From contig CM060831.1 of NCBI GenBank assembly GCA_030762175.1, positions 84,894,001 through 84,958,000 of the forward strand: 64,000 nt of DNA, read 5' to 3'. The notes beneath the pieces were generated by a model, which worked only from the letters and a program-made list of their open reading frames with translations, searched no databases and was not told where the DNA came from. This stretch comes from Metallyticus violacea (taxonomy: Eukaryota > Arthropoda > Insecta > Mantodea > Metallyticidae). The stretch's first letter is position 1. Each line of letters begins with the position of its first letter. A program made the translations under genes and the position numbers. This document shows, piece after piece, positions 11,161-22,060 of the stretch.

Positions 11161-11895
11161 CACAACAGGCAAATGGTTATAATCACAAAGAAATAAATGG
11201 GGCATTACATCCAAAAAGAACATGGAAGTGCACAGAGAAGTTTAGGCCATTGAGCATGGATTACCTCCCATTCATAAATAACATTACAGATAAGAGTAGC
11301 AAACTTCTAGGGAAAGCTAACATAAAAACCATCTTTAAGTCCACTAAGAAACTTAAATATTATCCCCGATCTGTTAAGGATAGAAAGACCCTCTTGGTTC
11401 CAAAGGGGTCTATCGTATAACATGTAGTTGTGGCAAGGTATACATTGGGACCACTAAGCAGAGTATACACACCCACATAAAGGAACATTCAAGAAACTGT
11501 GGATTGGGGCAAATTGAAAAATCAGCTGTGGCCCAGCATGCAATGCTGGTAGAACATGACATCAAATTCTGGGAGACTAAAGTTCTGGATAACACAGTCC
11601 ATTACCATTCCAGAATTTAATGTGAAGCTATTGAAATTTATAAACACAAAAATAATTTCAACAAAAATGAAGAGGCAGCTCGGTTGCACAAGGCATGGAT
11701 GTCAGTGTTGGATAACATGAAGATCAAGCCTTATAACCAACAGGACCAATTACGTCATAGTGCTCGTTGCCCCACAGCGATTGATGGACTGGTAGTCAAT
11801 GAGAAGGAAGAGGGCGGTGCTTCGTCCCCATATATACTAGATGGGGCTGTTACAAGCGTCACTTGTGCTACAGAAATCGAGTGGTGATTAGTTGT

Positions 11896-11936
11896 CCTCT
11901 GGAGATGCCCGACCAAATGATGGGCGAAACGTCAGG
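11896..11936 (+). ncRNA. Hammerhead-ribozyme-like motif, PLE-2 (plus copy)
   Basis: Stem I CCT (11896-11898) pairs with AGG (11934-11936). Core CTGGAGA; stem II GCCC (11907-11910) pairs with GGGC (11922-11925). GAA is followed by minimal stem III AC/GT and cleavage C at 11933. A G replaces the invariant A6 of the core, and a U lies between the core and stem II. Confidence 0.55.
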
Positions 11937-12444
11937 TGCTTTTACATCCTTTGGAGCATCGCCAATAAGCCTGGAAATCTCATTTTATTGGACCAGTATT
12001 ACAGTTGACGCGTAGCCAGAACCAGAAAAATCATAATCAAGAAAATTGATGAGACTCTTGGTGGGTTTAAATAGCTCATGATGGGAGCCATTTTACCCTG
12101 AAACATATCTTAATATTTTTAGAGTTAGTGTTAACATATTTAATAAATTCTATTAGAATATATGTTCCGAATGTTTAAAGAAGGTAAGAAATAACAAAAT
12201 AGAAATGTATTTTATGGCAGATAGAGAAATTCAAGTTGTAGATGATTTTATATACTTAGGAATTAGAGAAAATATTGGCATTAACTAAGGGAAGATTTCT
12301 GTCAACATCTAATGATGGGAGTAATTTGTCCTTGGAACATGTCCTAAAGTTGTATATAAAACTGGTCAAATAAGCTTTCAATGTTCATTGGATGCAGAAT
12401 GTGAAAAAATCAACTTTGGAAAAACAAAGAGAAACACAGGCTAG

Positions 12445-12720
12445 GTGTGAAGGAACATTTCAGGAACATAAATTAAGGGCAATTGGAGAAATAAGCAGTA
12501 GCATATCATTTTTGGGCAGAAAATCATGACATAGTGAATAAAGCAAAATTATTAAAATCAGTACAAGGACCTACAGAACAAGCAGCTTGGGAGAAAATCT
12601 ACATCTACAAATACAAAGACAGTCTAATTAACTTCTACACTGCAAGAGATCCAAACATAAACTACAAGTTTATCATACCGCCACGAGAGCAGAATGTACA
12701 TTCCCTGAGCTAAACAAATT
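12445..12720 (+). mobile_element. Penelope-like element fragment, GIY-YIG C-terminal part
   Basis: The + strand reads 'LGVKEHFRNIN' then, after stops, 'VAYHFWAENHDIVNKAKLLK' and 'AAWEKIYIYKYKDSLINFY'. This matches the C-terminal half of the endonuclease in PLE-1 ('AVENHFWKDNHGIKREIKLL', 'TWEKIYIHKHRHHLMNFD'). It is 5'-truncated and sits exactly where the 3' part of the neighbouring LINE would be. Confidence 0.7.
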
Positions 12721-12819
12721 ACCCGAGTTGAATTTTATCCTAGCTGATTATGAGAACGAAATGTTCTTGAAACTGGTTCTATATATTATGACAAGTGAAA
12801 CATTAAGAGTGTGTAGTTC

Positions 12820-14930
12820 AAACAAATCATACAATAATATCAATCTTATGCCCCTTCAATCCCACATGGCTTGGGATTCATTGTAGAACTATTTCTGTAT
12901 TTCAGATTTTATGATACAGTTTTCGTATTCCATTTAGCATGTGTTGGTGGGTAAATATAATTCATCATACTTTATAGTGCTCCTTTAGAATCACTTAAGA
13001 TAATTATTCTTTTATTTATGTTAGTCTCTAGAGCAGATTTTCTAAAGCTGCTCTAATGGCCATTATTTCACTATTAAAAGTGTTAGCATACTGTCTCAAA
13101 CATGTATATTGAGAGAATTCTTCACAGTATGTTCTATAACCTGCCTCTCAATTTTTAAGAGATCCATCTATGTATATTCTACACCAAGTATCAGTCTGAT
13201 AATAGTTGATTAGTGTATCACATGATGTAAATCTTAATACCTCAGATAGGTTGTTCTTCTTGCAAACCATTGTATCCAGATTTAGTTTTGCTGTGATGTC
13301 TAAATATTGTAAAGGACCAATTGGTATAATGACAGGTTTAGTGCTTATTTTTAAAACTGTTGTGCAAATCTTCTTTTTGTATGTAATTTTTTAAAGTCTG
13401 TTGTATTTTTAAACTTTGTGTGCTGTCAGGAATATGAAAACATTTATTCCTGTATTGATTACTTTTTAATTTATGTCCCAGTATAGCCGTTGTAATACCT
13501 AGCTGTATTTTAATTAGCAAGGGGTTAGTTATGCTATGTCTTGAAGCAATCGGTGTTGTTTTTATGGTTCCTGTTATTATTCTTACGGAACTAGATTTTA
13601 TAGTATCCAATTTAGTTTTAAGTTTGTTGTTTATTGTATCCAAAATCTCACTTGCATAAAACAGATTGGGCTTTATGTATCTTTTATACTTGTCATGAAG
13701 GAGATCCATGGATCCTTTCCAATTGATGTCTGCTAGTCTTCTTAAATATATTTTTCTTTTTATTCACTTTTTTATTTATATTGTTGATCTGTTCAGGGAA
13801 GAAAAGTTAATGTAAACTGTTATACCTTGATATTTACTGTGTTCTTTCTCTTGTAATAGTTCATTATTGATTTAATGATTTAAATCATCTGCATTGCGTT
13901 GAAGACTGAAAAGCTGGAAAACTGGTTTTTAGTGTTTATTTCCATAATTGTTGGTGAATTTCCATGCTATTTATAATTTTATGTGTTTTATTTTTAGTTT
14001 TTTGTTATGTTTATTCTGCTTGTTTTGTTGGCTAATTCATATGGCAATATGTGCAAACAATCCCGTATTTGCCTTTGGGAAGTCAGCTAATATTTTGTTG
14101 ACATCATCTATGAAAATATAAAAAGATTTGGACCGGAGGCATCACCTTAGGGAGGCTACTTTAGTTGAATGCCATTTAGAGAGGACATTGTTCCATTTTA
14201 CAGCTATGTACCATGTATGTACCATGAACCATCTGAACATGTTTCCTCTTATCCTACTATTATTCATGTTATAAATAAACTTTCTCTCCATACTTTGTTA
14301 AAGTTGTTTTTTAAGTGAGCAAAAAGAGTAAGCATTGTTTCTTTTTGTTTGAAGGAATTTTTAATATCCTGTGTTAAATGTAAAACCCGATTGATTGTTG
14401 CACAATGCTTTTTGAAACCTGCTTGATGAACTGAAAGCAGATTTTGAGATTCCATATAATAGTGATCATTTTCTGCTTTGTTTTAAGAACTAAGGATATA
14501 GGGCTATAACTGTCTAACCTGCTGCTTGTTTGTCTTTATTAATTGGAATGATTATGACTTTTTTCTGTACAATAGAAATGCAATGTTCCAGATCTTGTTG
14601 AATAAGTTCAGCAGTAGCTTCTTGGCTCTGCACACATAATTTCTTGATGTATTCATTGTGAATTTTGTTTTGTCCAGGGCTCTTTTTGTTCTTAATAGAA
14701 AATATTGCTTAGTTGATTTTATGAATTATAAAGTTGTCATAATATAGATGTTGTTCGCATCAAATACCTTGGGCATATGTCTTTTTAATGTTTTGTTTAA
14801 TTTACCATTCTCTTTTTAATTAATGTGTAATTTAATAATGAGTGGCAAATCTGTTGGCTATATCTTTATTGTGAATCAGTACTTTGTTGTTAATAATAAG
14901 AGGTTCTTTTGTTTCTGGGACATTGTTTAA
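12820..14930 (-). mobile_element. LINE with RT and RNase H, minus strand
   Basis: Element order on the minus strand: 'PLIINNKVLIHNKDIANRFA' (near 14890), 'KSPGQNKIHNEYIKKLC' (near 14680), 'SVHQAGFKKHCATINRVLHL' (14430), 'TLFAHLKNNFNKVW' (14330), 'FIDDVNKILADFPKANTG' (near 14100), thumb 'IKSSSVRIITGTIKTTPIAS' (13590) and an RNase H piece 'SEIMAIRAALE' (13050). It carries frameshifts throughout. The RNase H end is shared with 60830-61110, so the LINE predates the cluster duplication. Confidence 0.75.
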
Positions 14931-15106
14931 TGTATAAATATATATTTATACATCCTAAGAACAGAATAATTATACTACCACCTTGAAATCTTAGCTCATA
15001 AAATGAGAAAAATTGCTTAATGTATCAATATATATTTATGCATCCTAAGAACAGAAGAATTATAGAACCATCTTGAAATCTTAGCTTACAAAATAAGCAA
15101 AATCAC
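14927..15106. repeat. 90-bp tandem duplication
   Basis: Two copies (14927-15016 and 15017-15106), each starting TTAATGTAT and containing 'CATCCTAAGAACAGAA' and 'CTTGAAATCTTAGCT'. They differ at about one base in ten. No coding sense is visible. Confidence 0.8.
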
Positions 15107-15755
15107 CTGGGTGGAGAGAGTTTAACTGGAGGAGATACAAGTGCCAGTACAAGAACAACAAATTGTAAGAAGATCAGAAAGATTATGCACCATTAATTTA
15201 ACAAACATGCCAACAATTTACTTAACTACAGATGACAATCAACAAACTGACCAAATTACAAGAAGGAGGCGATGTGGAAGGACAGGAACTAAAGATGAGG
15301 ATTAAATGGCACATTTAACAATACAACCTGGGAGCCAGAGAAGGACAGATGAAGATGAGTGGAAGATAAGGGAGATTGAAACAAGGTCAACAACACAGAG
15401 GAGGAAAACCGCAACCAACAAGGGAGGAGTTTGAGGAGGAGAAGGGAGGTGAAGGGAGAGAGGAGCTGGCATAGGAGAAGAATTCAAAGGTAAGAACAAG
15501 GACGACAACACGAGGAAGGAATTGCAGATACCAAAGGACGAGATTGAAAAGAAGAGGTAGTAAGGTGAAAGGAGATAATATATATTAATTACTAAGGGAG
15601 TATTTTGTTATAGATACATGGTTTTCAAATATTACACACAAAACTCTTGTTAAGTGTTCAGAGAAAAATAACTCAAGTTAATGATTCAAAAAGTGAACAA
15701 CAATAAACATGATGAGACATATAAAACTTTTATTTATTAATAAACAGTAACTAGT
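15107..15755. other. Purine-rich intron segment, unassigned
   Basis: 15250-15560 is strikingly A/G-rich on the + strand (runs such as 'GGAGGAGAAGGGAGG'). A minus-strand open frame here simply reads pyrimidine triplets as Ser, Leu and Pro. No feature recognised. Confidence 0.5.
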
Positions 15756-15819
<64 letters not shown>

Positions 15820-15822
15820 TAA
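15756..15822. repeat. (AAT)n microsatellite
   Basis: About 20 AAT units. The complementary (ATT)n array lies 420 bp away, so the two could pair as a long hairpin in single-stranded DNA or RNA. Confidence 0.95.
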
Positions 15823-16241
15823 TGATGCATACTTTTAACATTAGGGAAGCTAAATTACAGAATAATTTAGGTATTAGGGTGGAAATTGTACAGTATGTAG
15901 TTAAATTTGTTTTATACATAATTAACAAGAATTGGATTAAAGTTACGTAACTTATTGGCGATGTAGAAGAAGAATATAAAGTAAATTATAATTATACAGG
16001 ATAGCAGTACACAGGAAACCGATGGAACACTTTTTGTTTTAATTTAATAAGTAAAAGTGTTGATTAATAAATTGTACTTTTGTACAATTGTACAAAATTG
16101 TACAATACCAGTTGTAGATCAGCTCTGGGGCTTCCAACATGTATGGGGATTTATAATTTAATTTAGTTTATCTAAATGTTTTATTGTATATGTCAAAGTA
16201 GATATTCTTATAATACTTTTTCTTTTCTTCTCCATCTATTT

Positions 16242-16244
<3 letters not shown>

Positions 16245-16294
<50 letters not shown>

Positions 16295-16320
16295 TATTAT
16301 TATTATTATTATTATTATTT
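16245..16320. repeat. (ATT)n microsatellite
   Basis: About 24 ATT units with one interruption (ATATT). It is inverted relative to the (AAT)n array at 15756-15822. Confidence 0.95.
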
Positions 16321-16925
16321 AATTGATATTTATTTTTAGTTATTTTTTAGGTTGCAGATAAATGTCAACAATAATAAAGTAATAAATGTAAACGTGTACT
16401 TTTTCAAATAAAGAATAAAAGTTCTGGAATACATGTTCCAGTATAAGGAACAAGGTACCAGAATGTAGTATTACAGATTTTTTATTATTTATATTATTTT
16501 ATTATTAAAATGTATTAATATATGTATGTACATTAGTGCCATTTCTTTGATACTCAAAAAAGCTAAGGAATTTATAAAATGACTCCTTAGCATTTTTTAT
16601 TTCTCTGTTTGGAAGTGTAGTTTTCTTTCTCCGTACTCTCAGTAAGTTAGGATCTTTTGTTGCCTCTGCCTTATTTCTGCATATTGGTGCAATTAAGTAG
16701 CTAAGAAATAAGGAAATTATTGGTTTGTAGAAATTGTATATGTAGCCAAACCCAAGTCTTCAGGAAATTTCAGTAGAAAATCATTGATAAGTCAAAGACC
16801 AAAGGACTGGATGTTAGCTAATTGATAAAAATAATAATTGTTTATGTGGAGATATTATTGTTTAGTTCATTCATGCATGTTAATATGTTAGTAGGTTTAT
16901 ACTAAAATAAACTCATTTGTCATAG

Positions 16926-17002
16926 GAGGAGCAATGGTTTATCCAAGATTTAGTGAGGAATATCAAAGTTGAGGAATTATATTTACCAGCTATTGATACT
17001 GA
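16926..17002 (+). CDS. C2H2 zinc-finger protein B, coding exon 2
   Basis: 77 bases coding EEQWFIQDLVRNIKVEELYL then PAIDT and the first two bases of a Glu codon. Acceptor 'TTTGTCATAG' and donor 'GTAAGT' are both strong. The start phase fits exon 1 and the end phase fits exon 3, which is the main support for this short exon. The tetrapeptide IKVE matches the SUMO-acceptor consensus (hydrophobic-K-x-E), a common feature of zinc-finger repressors. That reading is inference. Confidence 0.75.
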
Positions 17003-17044
17003 GTAAGTCACAGCTATGGTTTTATTAATTAATCTACATGCCAA

Positions 17045-17990
17045 CTAGCACAACTTTTGGGCCTGTGAGTGTAAATTGTGAGGTTCAATACATTTTGAAG
17101 TAAAGTGATCAAAATACGCTCTCTCCATTGCAGAAAACCAATCAATACATTTGCTGTATATTATTATGCTTATTAAAGAAGAAAATGTAAATTGCCTTTT
17201 TGTTCTTACTACTTTCAACCTAAGAGTATGGATTTGCTGTATACACACACATGCACACAAATGAAATTATGTTGTTTATTCTATAGATTTTAAGGTCCAA
17301 AAAGTTCTTCCTTGTCAATTTCTATATTGAATGTAAATCTTTGCTTTTGAAGATCTAATAATTTTAGGTATCCTCTGTTGGTTTTTATACTAATGCAAAT
17401 ATGCCATCCACACATCGAAACCTTATTTTAAAGATAAATAGAAATGCCGTAGTAATGTGTGCACTTATTGTACTCATAAGTAATTTACTAGAAATGGATC
17501 TAAGCCAGGAGTTTGTTGTCCATTTTTCCATTAAACTTTGAAGTTTTGGTCTATGCATAATTTTGTGAGATTGGGTAATCCTCAATTTCATCTACCAATA
17601 TGTTGGTACTTTAAAGCCATTTCTGTAGTTTAAGAAGCATCTTTATTTCAGATTGGTAGTGAACAAAGATGCAGTATAAAAAGGGACAAGCAAACCATCT
17701 GTTAAAATCACTGCATTTTTCCAAACAGTTATTAAGAATTGACGGTACTTCTTCTTTAAAATTGTTCCATAGTTCCAATTATTGTACCAACGATTTAGTC
17801 AAATTCTAGGTTGGTGCTTTTTATTTTTAATTACTGGACACATGCTCTTGCCTGGTTTGTGTATTTATGGAAGGCCATAAATTATTAAGAAAAGGTGTTG
17901 GTTTTAAAGTATAAATATTAGCATAGTGATATTTATTCCTGAAAGCTTCACTGTTTTATTTTATGCATTCTTACAATGCAGTATTTAAAA
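17045..17990 (-). mobile_element. Penelope-like element remnant, RT region
   Basis: The minus strand contains 'FRCVDGIFALV' (17410-17390), a decayed version of the RYVDDIF catalytic box, and then 'KLLDLQKQRFTFNIEID' (about 17360-17310), which matches the residues after the box in PLE-1 ('KLLNIQDRNISFTVE'). The upstream part is stop-ridden. It lies in intron 2 of gene B. Confidence 0.6.
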
Positions 17991-18029
17991 TGTTTGAACT
18001 GTTTTTTTTATCCGACAAAACAAAGAGTG

Positions 18030-18240
18030 GTGTTCTGTTGGAACTCACACAGTGGAGCTTGTTAAATGTAAATTATAATTAATTTGTCATCTAACATACT
18101 CTTATGCTTCACTTTCTTTTAAAGTTGTCAAGTTGGTTGAAGATGGAGAGGATGTCTCTTCAAAACCGGTCCCACCGTATTTAAAAATAAGTGAAGTATA
18201 AGAGTGTGTTAGATGACAATATAATTATAATTTACAAAGA
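18030..18240. mobile_element. PLE-1 3' ends joined tail to tail (inverted pair)
   Basis: Left arm (18060-18121) is the PLE-1 terminal sequence in minus orientation ('ATACTCTTATGCTTCACTTT'). The right arm (18122-18240) is the same end in plus orientation with the hammerhead-like motif. The outer parts pair: 'TAAATTATAATTAATTTGTC' on the left against 'GACAATATAATTATAATTTA' on the right. Confidence 0.65.
18134..18174 (+). ncRNA. Degraded hammerhead-like motif, PLE-1
   Basis: TGG, then core TTGAAGA, then ACCGGT and CCCA, as in 5217-5257. The 'GAA' before stem III is changed to 'CAAA', so it is probably inactive. Confidence 0.35.
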
Positions 18241-18389
18241 ATGATGTGTTTTGACTGGTTCTCTGATTGTATAATAAATATAAAGGTTACATCAAAATGA
18301 AAATTTTATATAATACAGTGAAAATGTTCAGAATGAGATCGAACTATTTACTGCAAATATTCACAGTTATAAAATGCACTAACTCTAAC

Positions 18390-18425
18390 AATAACAACAA
18401 CAATAATAATAACAACAACAACAAG
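18390..18425. repeat. AAC/AAT triplet microsatellite
   Basis: Mixed AAC and AAT triplets, followed by further imperfect A-rich triplets to about 18450. Confidence 0.8.
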
Positions 18426-18429
18426 TAGA

Positions 18430-19529
18430 ATGACGACAACTACAACAAGAACATCCTGAAATAATCTGCTGTGAAATGTGAAAAAATGTTTATTAATAGT
18501 TGCACTTAAAATATTTATAGCAGTTTATACATTTTCATTAATTGTGTGCACTCCTAGTGGATTTCACCATTTGTAATAATAACAAATTGTATAAATAAAA
18601 CTTTATAAAATTATGAGGAATTAAAGGAATTGTCTGTGATAGTGAACTGGCATGTCAGACAAAGAACTTATCTTGGTGTGTATAGTTCAGTATGAAAAAT
18701 GGTCAACAATGCTGAAGGTTAACATGACCAAAATAACGATAACGAAATTGAAATATTATAATCACTAAACCAGCCAAGAGTCTTTATATTCATAATACCA
18801 AGTTATTGATATACAGTGCAATCTGCAATGCCTACCCTCCTTGGCCCAGGTTCTTTTCTTATGAACAACCCCCAACAAGATTGCCATTGCTTAATGACCT
18901 TGCTGACTCCAGGATAAAATGATGGTAGATCAAATAGAAAATTTGTGAAGGTCATCAACAATTACATAAGAAAAGTACATTTTCACTCTATCTTAATTGG
19001 TTGTTTATGTAATTTTTAAGGCATTTTAAGGCATTGACAGATGGAATTTTATCTGTTCTTTTGGGCAATTTAGCAATGTAAGTAAAGCTATATTTCTTCA
19101 CTATTGAGCCTTCTCCTTCTAATGAACCCCAACACTTGATACCTTCCTCTGATGTAATGAGCAAAATGCTTTCAAGCTAGTTGATGGATTTAAGTGAAAG
19201 CTGAAAAGAAAATTGAGGTCATCAAGCCTCATTATCAAAAAGGTGCTGCATTCTGTCAAATCTTTTGATGGCGGTAACCACAAAAGATTTAGGAACTAAT
19301 AGTCTCAGAATAACAGCAGTGTACAGCTCTGAATAAGTTGAGAGCATTGTTCAGTTCTAGGAGCAATTTACTCATGTTTTTTTTGACAAAATTGTGGTGT
19401 TGGTGTATGCATTTCCATATGTCATTATCATGATTGTCATCATTGTTTTATCAGACTTATACCTAAGACCTCTTCTGGTACCTGATATGAACCATTTGAA
19501 TTTAGTTACACTTAGCACCTGCAAATACT
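18430..19529. other. Unassigned intron 2 sequence
   Basis: No gene, repeat family or long ORF recognised. Confidence 0.4.
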
Positions 19530-20030
19530 AAAAGAAGATTTAAAGGTGCATCGGCTCCAGTGTGTCAAAATTCTGACCACTCCAATGCGTCACATTTTAA
19601 TTGAATGCCATCTTCTAATGACTTTTAGAATTTCCTAGGAGTTCCTTCTTTCCTAAAAAAAAATTCTTGTGGATAGTGTCACAATCAAGCGAGCTCTCGG
19701 TTTAATGCATATTTGTGGTTTCTGGAGCAGGGTGTGATTATTTAATTTTATATGTGACGGTTTCTTTTTAGGGTATTTTAAGCCCATTTAGTTTCTGGTT
19801 ATTGCTGGTGTGTTTTATGATGAGCACTTTGTGCATTAATGTGTTTGTGTTCCCCCCCTTGTTATTGGTAATATGCATTTTATTTATATTGCTGACCTGC
19901 TTAGGTCTGTTGTTTTTTGCACAGTATTTTAGTGTAGATAAATTACTTAATTATTTATTATTGGTACATTTATAGTGTGTTTAGGCCTGATGATTTTATC
20001 AGTTTAACAATTAATAACACTAGGTTATAA
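19530..20030 (+). mobile_element. 5'-truncated LINE, 3' end of the family at 1-3885
   Basis: Parallel to 3390-3890: 'TTTTAATTGAATG(C/T)CATCTTCTA', 'ATTTGTGGTTTCTGGA', 'TTAATTATTTATTATTGGTACA' and the tail 'AACAATTAATAACA'. Only about 500 bp of the 3' end are present, as expected from incomplete target-primed reverse transcription. Confidence 0.8.
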
Positions 20031-20254
20031 ATGAAAAATTTATTCTGCGGTATGATTAAAAAATAGGTGGCTTTACTAATTTCAGTGTGCAGAATTGAAA
20101 AATGCATTCTGTTTTTCCGTAGCACATGTCGTTTTGGCAATATGACAATGTCAATTAACATATAATTGTAAAATTTGCAAATATATTGCATACTTATATA
20201 TAACTTTTAAAGAAAATGAAGAATAATTACATAAAAGCTTACTGAATTTGAGAG

Positions 20255-22060
20255 TATTTTGGTTATCTTGTGTGTTAGTTTTTCTTTTCCCGTGGAATTG
20301 CAGTGTATTTTTGATTTTCCCGAGTGTTCTGCAGTAGTTTTGTCGCATGCAAGACACCAGCAGTAATCAGCCATCATAATATCCCTGATAACATCGTTCA
20401 ACGTGTTTCAAGTCCTGGTGAAACCTTTTGCCTTGCTCTTCACTGACAGCTCCTAAATTTGACTGGAAGTAATCAAGATGTGACTTGAGGAAATGAAGCT
20501 TCAAACCCATTACAGCCCAGCAGTCTGAAATTTTCCAGCATATTTCTGACAATTACTTTGTATTGACGGTCTTTCACACTGCCCAGAAATTTCTTACAGC
20601 TACTCTGAATCCATTCCACTTATTTTTTTCAATTTCATTCATGAAACTGGCAAAATTAGCATCTTTTAACAATTTCCTTGTCTGTGGTCCATCAAAAACT
20701 TCCTCTCTGATTTTAGCCTGTGACAATGATGGAAAATTTGTGCATAAGTACTAGAAGCAAGGGCAACTCTAGTGAAGTGCTTTCACGAATTGTTTCATCA
20801 TGCCAAGTTTTATGTAAATATAAGGGAGGAGAATTTTTTGATCAGCAAGGGGTATTAGTAACATTTTTTGATCCAGGTTCCAGTTTTTGCATCTCAGGCC
20901 ATTGGTAAGTTTCCCAGAGTTTGTCCCTTCCCCTGCTATCCCATTTGCAGGAAAACAAGGGAATTTTCTGTATCCTGCCTGTGGTCCTGATAACAGACCA
21001 AAGACCTTCAAGTCACTGTAAATTGCACTCATGGTCACGGTACTTAATTTTCTCAAGAGTACACTTCAGAATTTCATAATACTCTCTTAGGTTCATTAAA
21101 TGTGCAAAAATGGTAATGCTGCCATTATGAAGTAGCACTGCCTTAAGACTTCATTTGGAAGAATCAATAAAAAGATGCCAGTTATTTGGCTCATATGCTT
21201 TCCTACCCAACTGTTGAATAAATTTATGCACATCCACACATAACACAAGTTGTTCTTACTCTGCGTAGTGCCTGTGGACTGTATTTTGCAATTCCTGTAC
21301 CATGTAAATGTAATGCCAGCTGATGTTAAATTCTTCTCCTGTAGTCTTGAGCCCAGTAATTCATTTTTTGTTTTGTGAGGCCTAAATCCCTCACTAAATC
21401 ATTTAACTCAAATTGATTTAACTGTTGTTGTGAATTGTCAAATTCTTCTTGATCAGAAACCAACTCATTGTCGGAAGTCATGGAGCTGCTTTCAGATTCA
21501 TTAAAATTGAGGTCTGCTGGTGGTGTATGATGATTGATTTATTTATGGACGCTCTTTAACAGCTCAGGTCATCAGGGTCCCATTCTACTCAGGGCGTGAA
21601 ACGGCCGACAAATTTTGCTCAGAGGCCTCTCTTTCAGGCTTGAGGTTCTTTTTCGTGCCATAAATGTACGACACTGGACCCACGGCTTTACTTCCCTTCC
21701 GAAGGAAGCCATACTTAGGATTTTTACGCCCGAAAAAATCCATCGGTTCTGGCCGGGTTCGAACCCGCGATCTTGGGTTTAGGAAGCAAGTATGGTAACC
21801 ACTACACCACCAGGACCGACACTGGTGGTGTAGATATGGGTAATTTGGGTCCATGAGGAACAGATTGTATAGCTGAGTTCAGATATGGATATTTAATTCC
21901 TGCCTTATTTTTTTTTTTTTTGTTGTATCCAGCAACTTTACAAATGCCCATTTTCCTTCATACCAATAACATAATCCGTCAGCACAACTGTTACATGGGG
22001 TATGAAGCACAAGCAATTTATCCTGATCACCAACTTTCTCTTTGAAATATGTGTAATATA
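20255..22060 (-). pseudogene. Decayed copy of a repeated arthropod protein of unknown function, split by a SINE
   Basis: Minus-strand segments match, from memory, a protein found in many copies in insect and other arthropod genomes: 'CADGLCYWYEGKW' (near 21990), 'SAIQSVPHGPKLPISTPP' (21880-21833), 'FNESESSSMTSDNELVSDQE' (after the SINE), 'WHLFIDSS' (near 21180), 'LEKIKYRDHE', 'PLYIYIKLGMMKQFVKALH' (20800), 'LDYFQSNLGAVSEEQGKRFH' (20470) and 'MMADYCWCLACDKT' (20380). Frameshifts and stops are many. Its copy number suggests it is carried by a mobile element, but I cannot name the class. No terminal repeats were found. Confidence 0.7.
21528..21821 (-). mobile_element. SINE family B, complete copy with TSDs
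   Basis: 294 bp, minus strand. The tRNA-like head 'GTCGGTCCTGGTGGTGTAGT' with box B 'GGGTTCGAACCCG' is followed by a body ('GGGCGTAAAAATCCTAAGTA') and the tail 'GTTAAAGAGCGTCCATAAAT'. Flanked by perfect 11-bp direct repeats CTGGTGGTGTA at 21517-21527 and 21822-21832. It splits the arthropod-protein pseudogene, whose reading resumes on the other side. Confidence 0.9.

Larger units (their letters stand above)
10301..12035 (+). mobile_element. Penelope-like element family 2, plus copy
   Basis: + strand: N-terminal RT 'APRLYGMLKIHKGSKP' (near 10350), RT core in open segment 10690-11160 with the catalytic box 'WWRYVDDTFVIWLHRG', and a broken GIY-YIG domain at 11360-11700 (the 'CSCGKVYIGTTKQSIHTH' reading needs frame changes). 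Open segment 11684-11887 encodes the C-terminus. The end shows a hammerhead-like motif and the terminal sequence 'ATTGGACCAGTATTACAG'. Frameshifts make it non-functional. Confidence 0.8.
7905..13100 (+). repeat. Segmental duplication, copy around exon 1 of gene B
   Basis: Collinear matches with 55805-61110: the mariner relic, the exon 1 region (9112-9265 against 56949-57107), intron blocks (12060-12440 against 57810-58110) and a LINE RNase H block (12820-13100 against 60830-61110). The offset is about 47.8 kb at exon 1 and about 48.0 kb at the LINE. The later insertions differ: PLE-2 only here, PLE-3 and a mariner relic only in the other copy. Confidence 0.75.

Noticed and set aside
15302..15511. 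Ser/Leu/Pro-rich minus-strand ORF
   Set aside because: It comes from a purine-rich strand with few possible stops; no motif or start support.
15737..15928. Poly-leucine minus-strand ORF
   Set aside because: It is the translation of the (AAT)n microsatellite.
21528..21821. Functional tRNA gene in the SINE heads (also at 45325, 46789, 54694)
   Set aside because: Box A and box B resemble tRNA, but a full cloverleaf and mature 3' end are not seen. The units continue into a repeated SINE body with TSDs.
21585..21854. Protein-like frame ...RKNPKYGFLRKGSKAV... in SINE-B
   Set aside because: The same readable frame occurs in each SINE-B copy because the copies are related. No start context, no conservation beyond the SINE.
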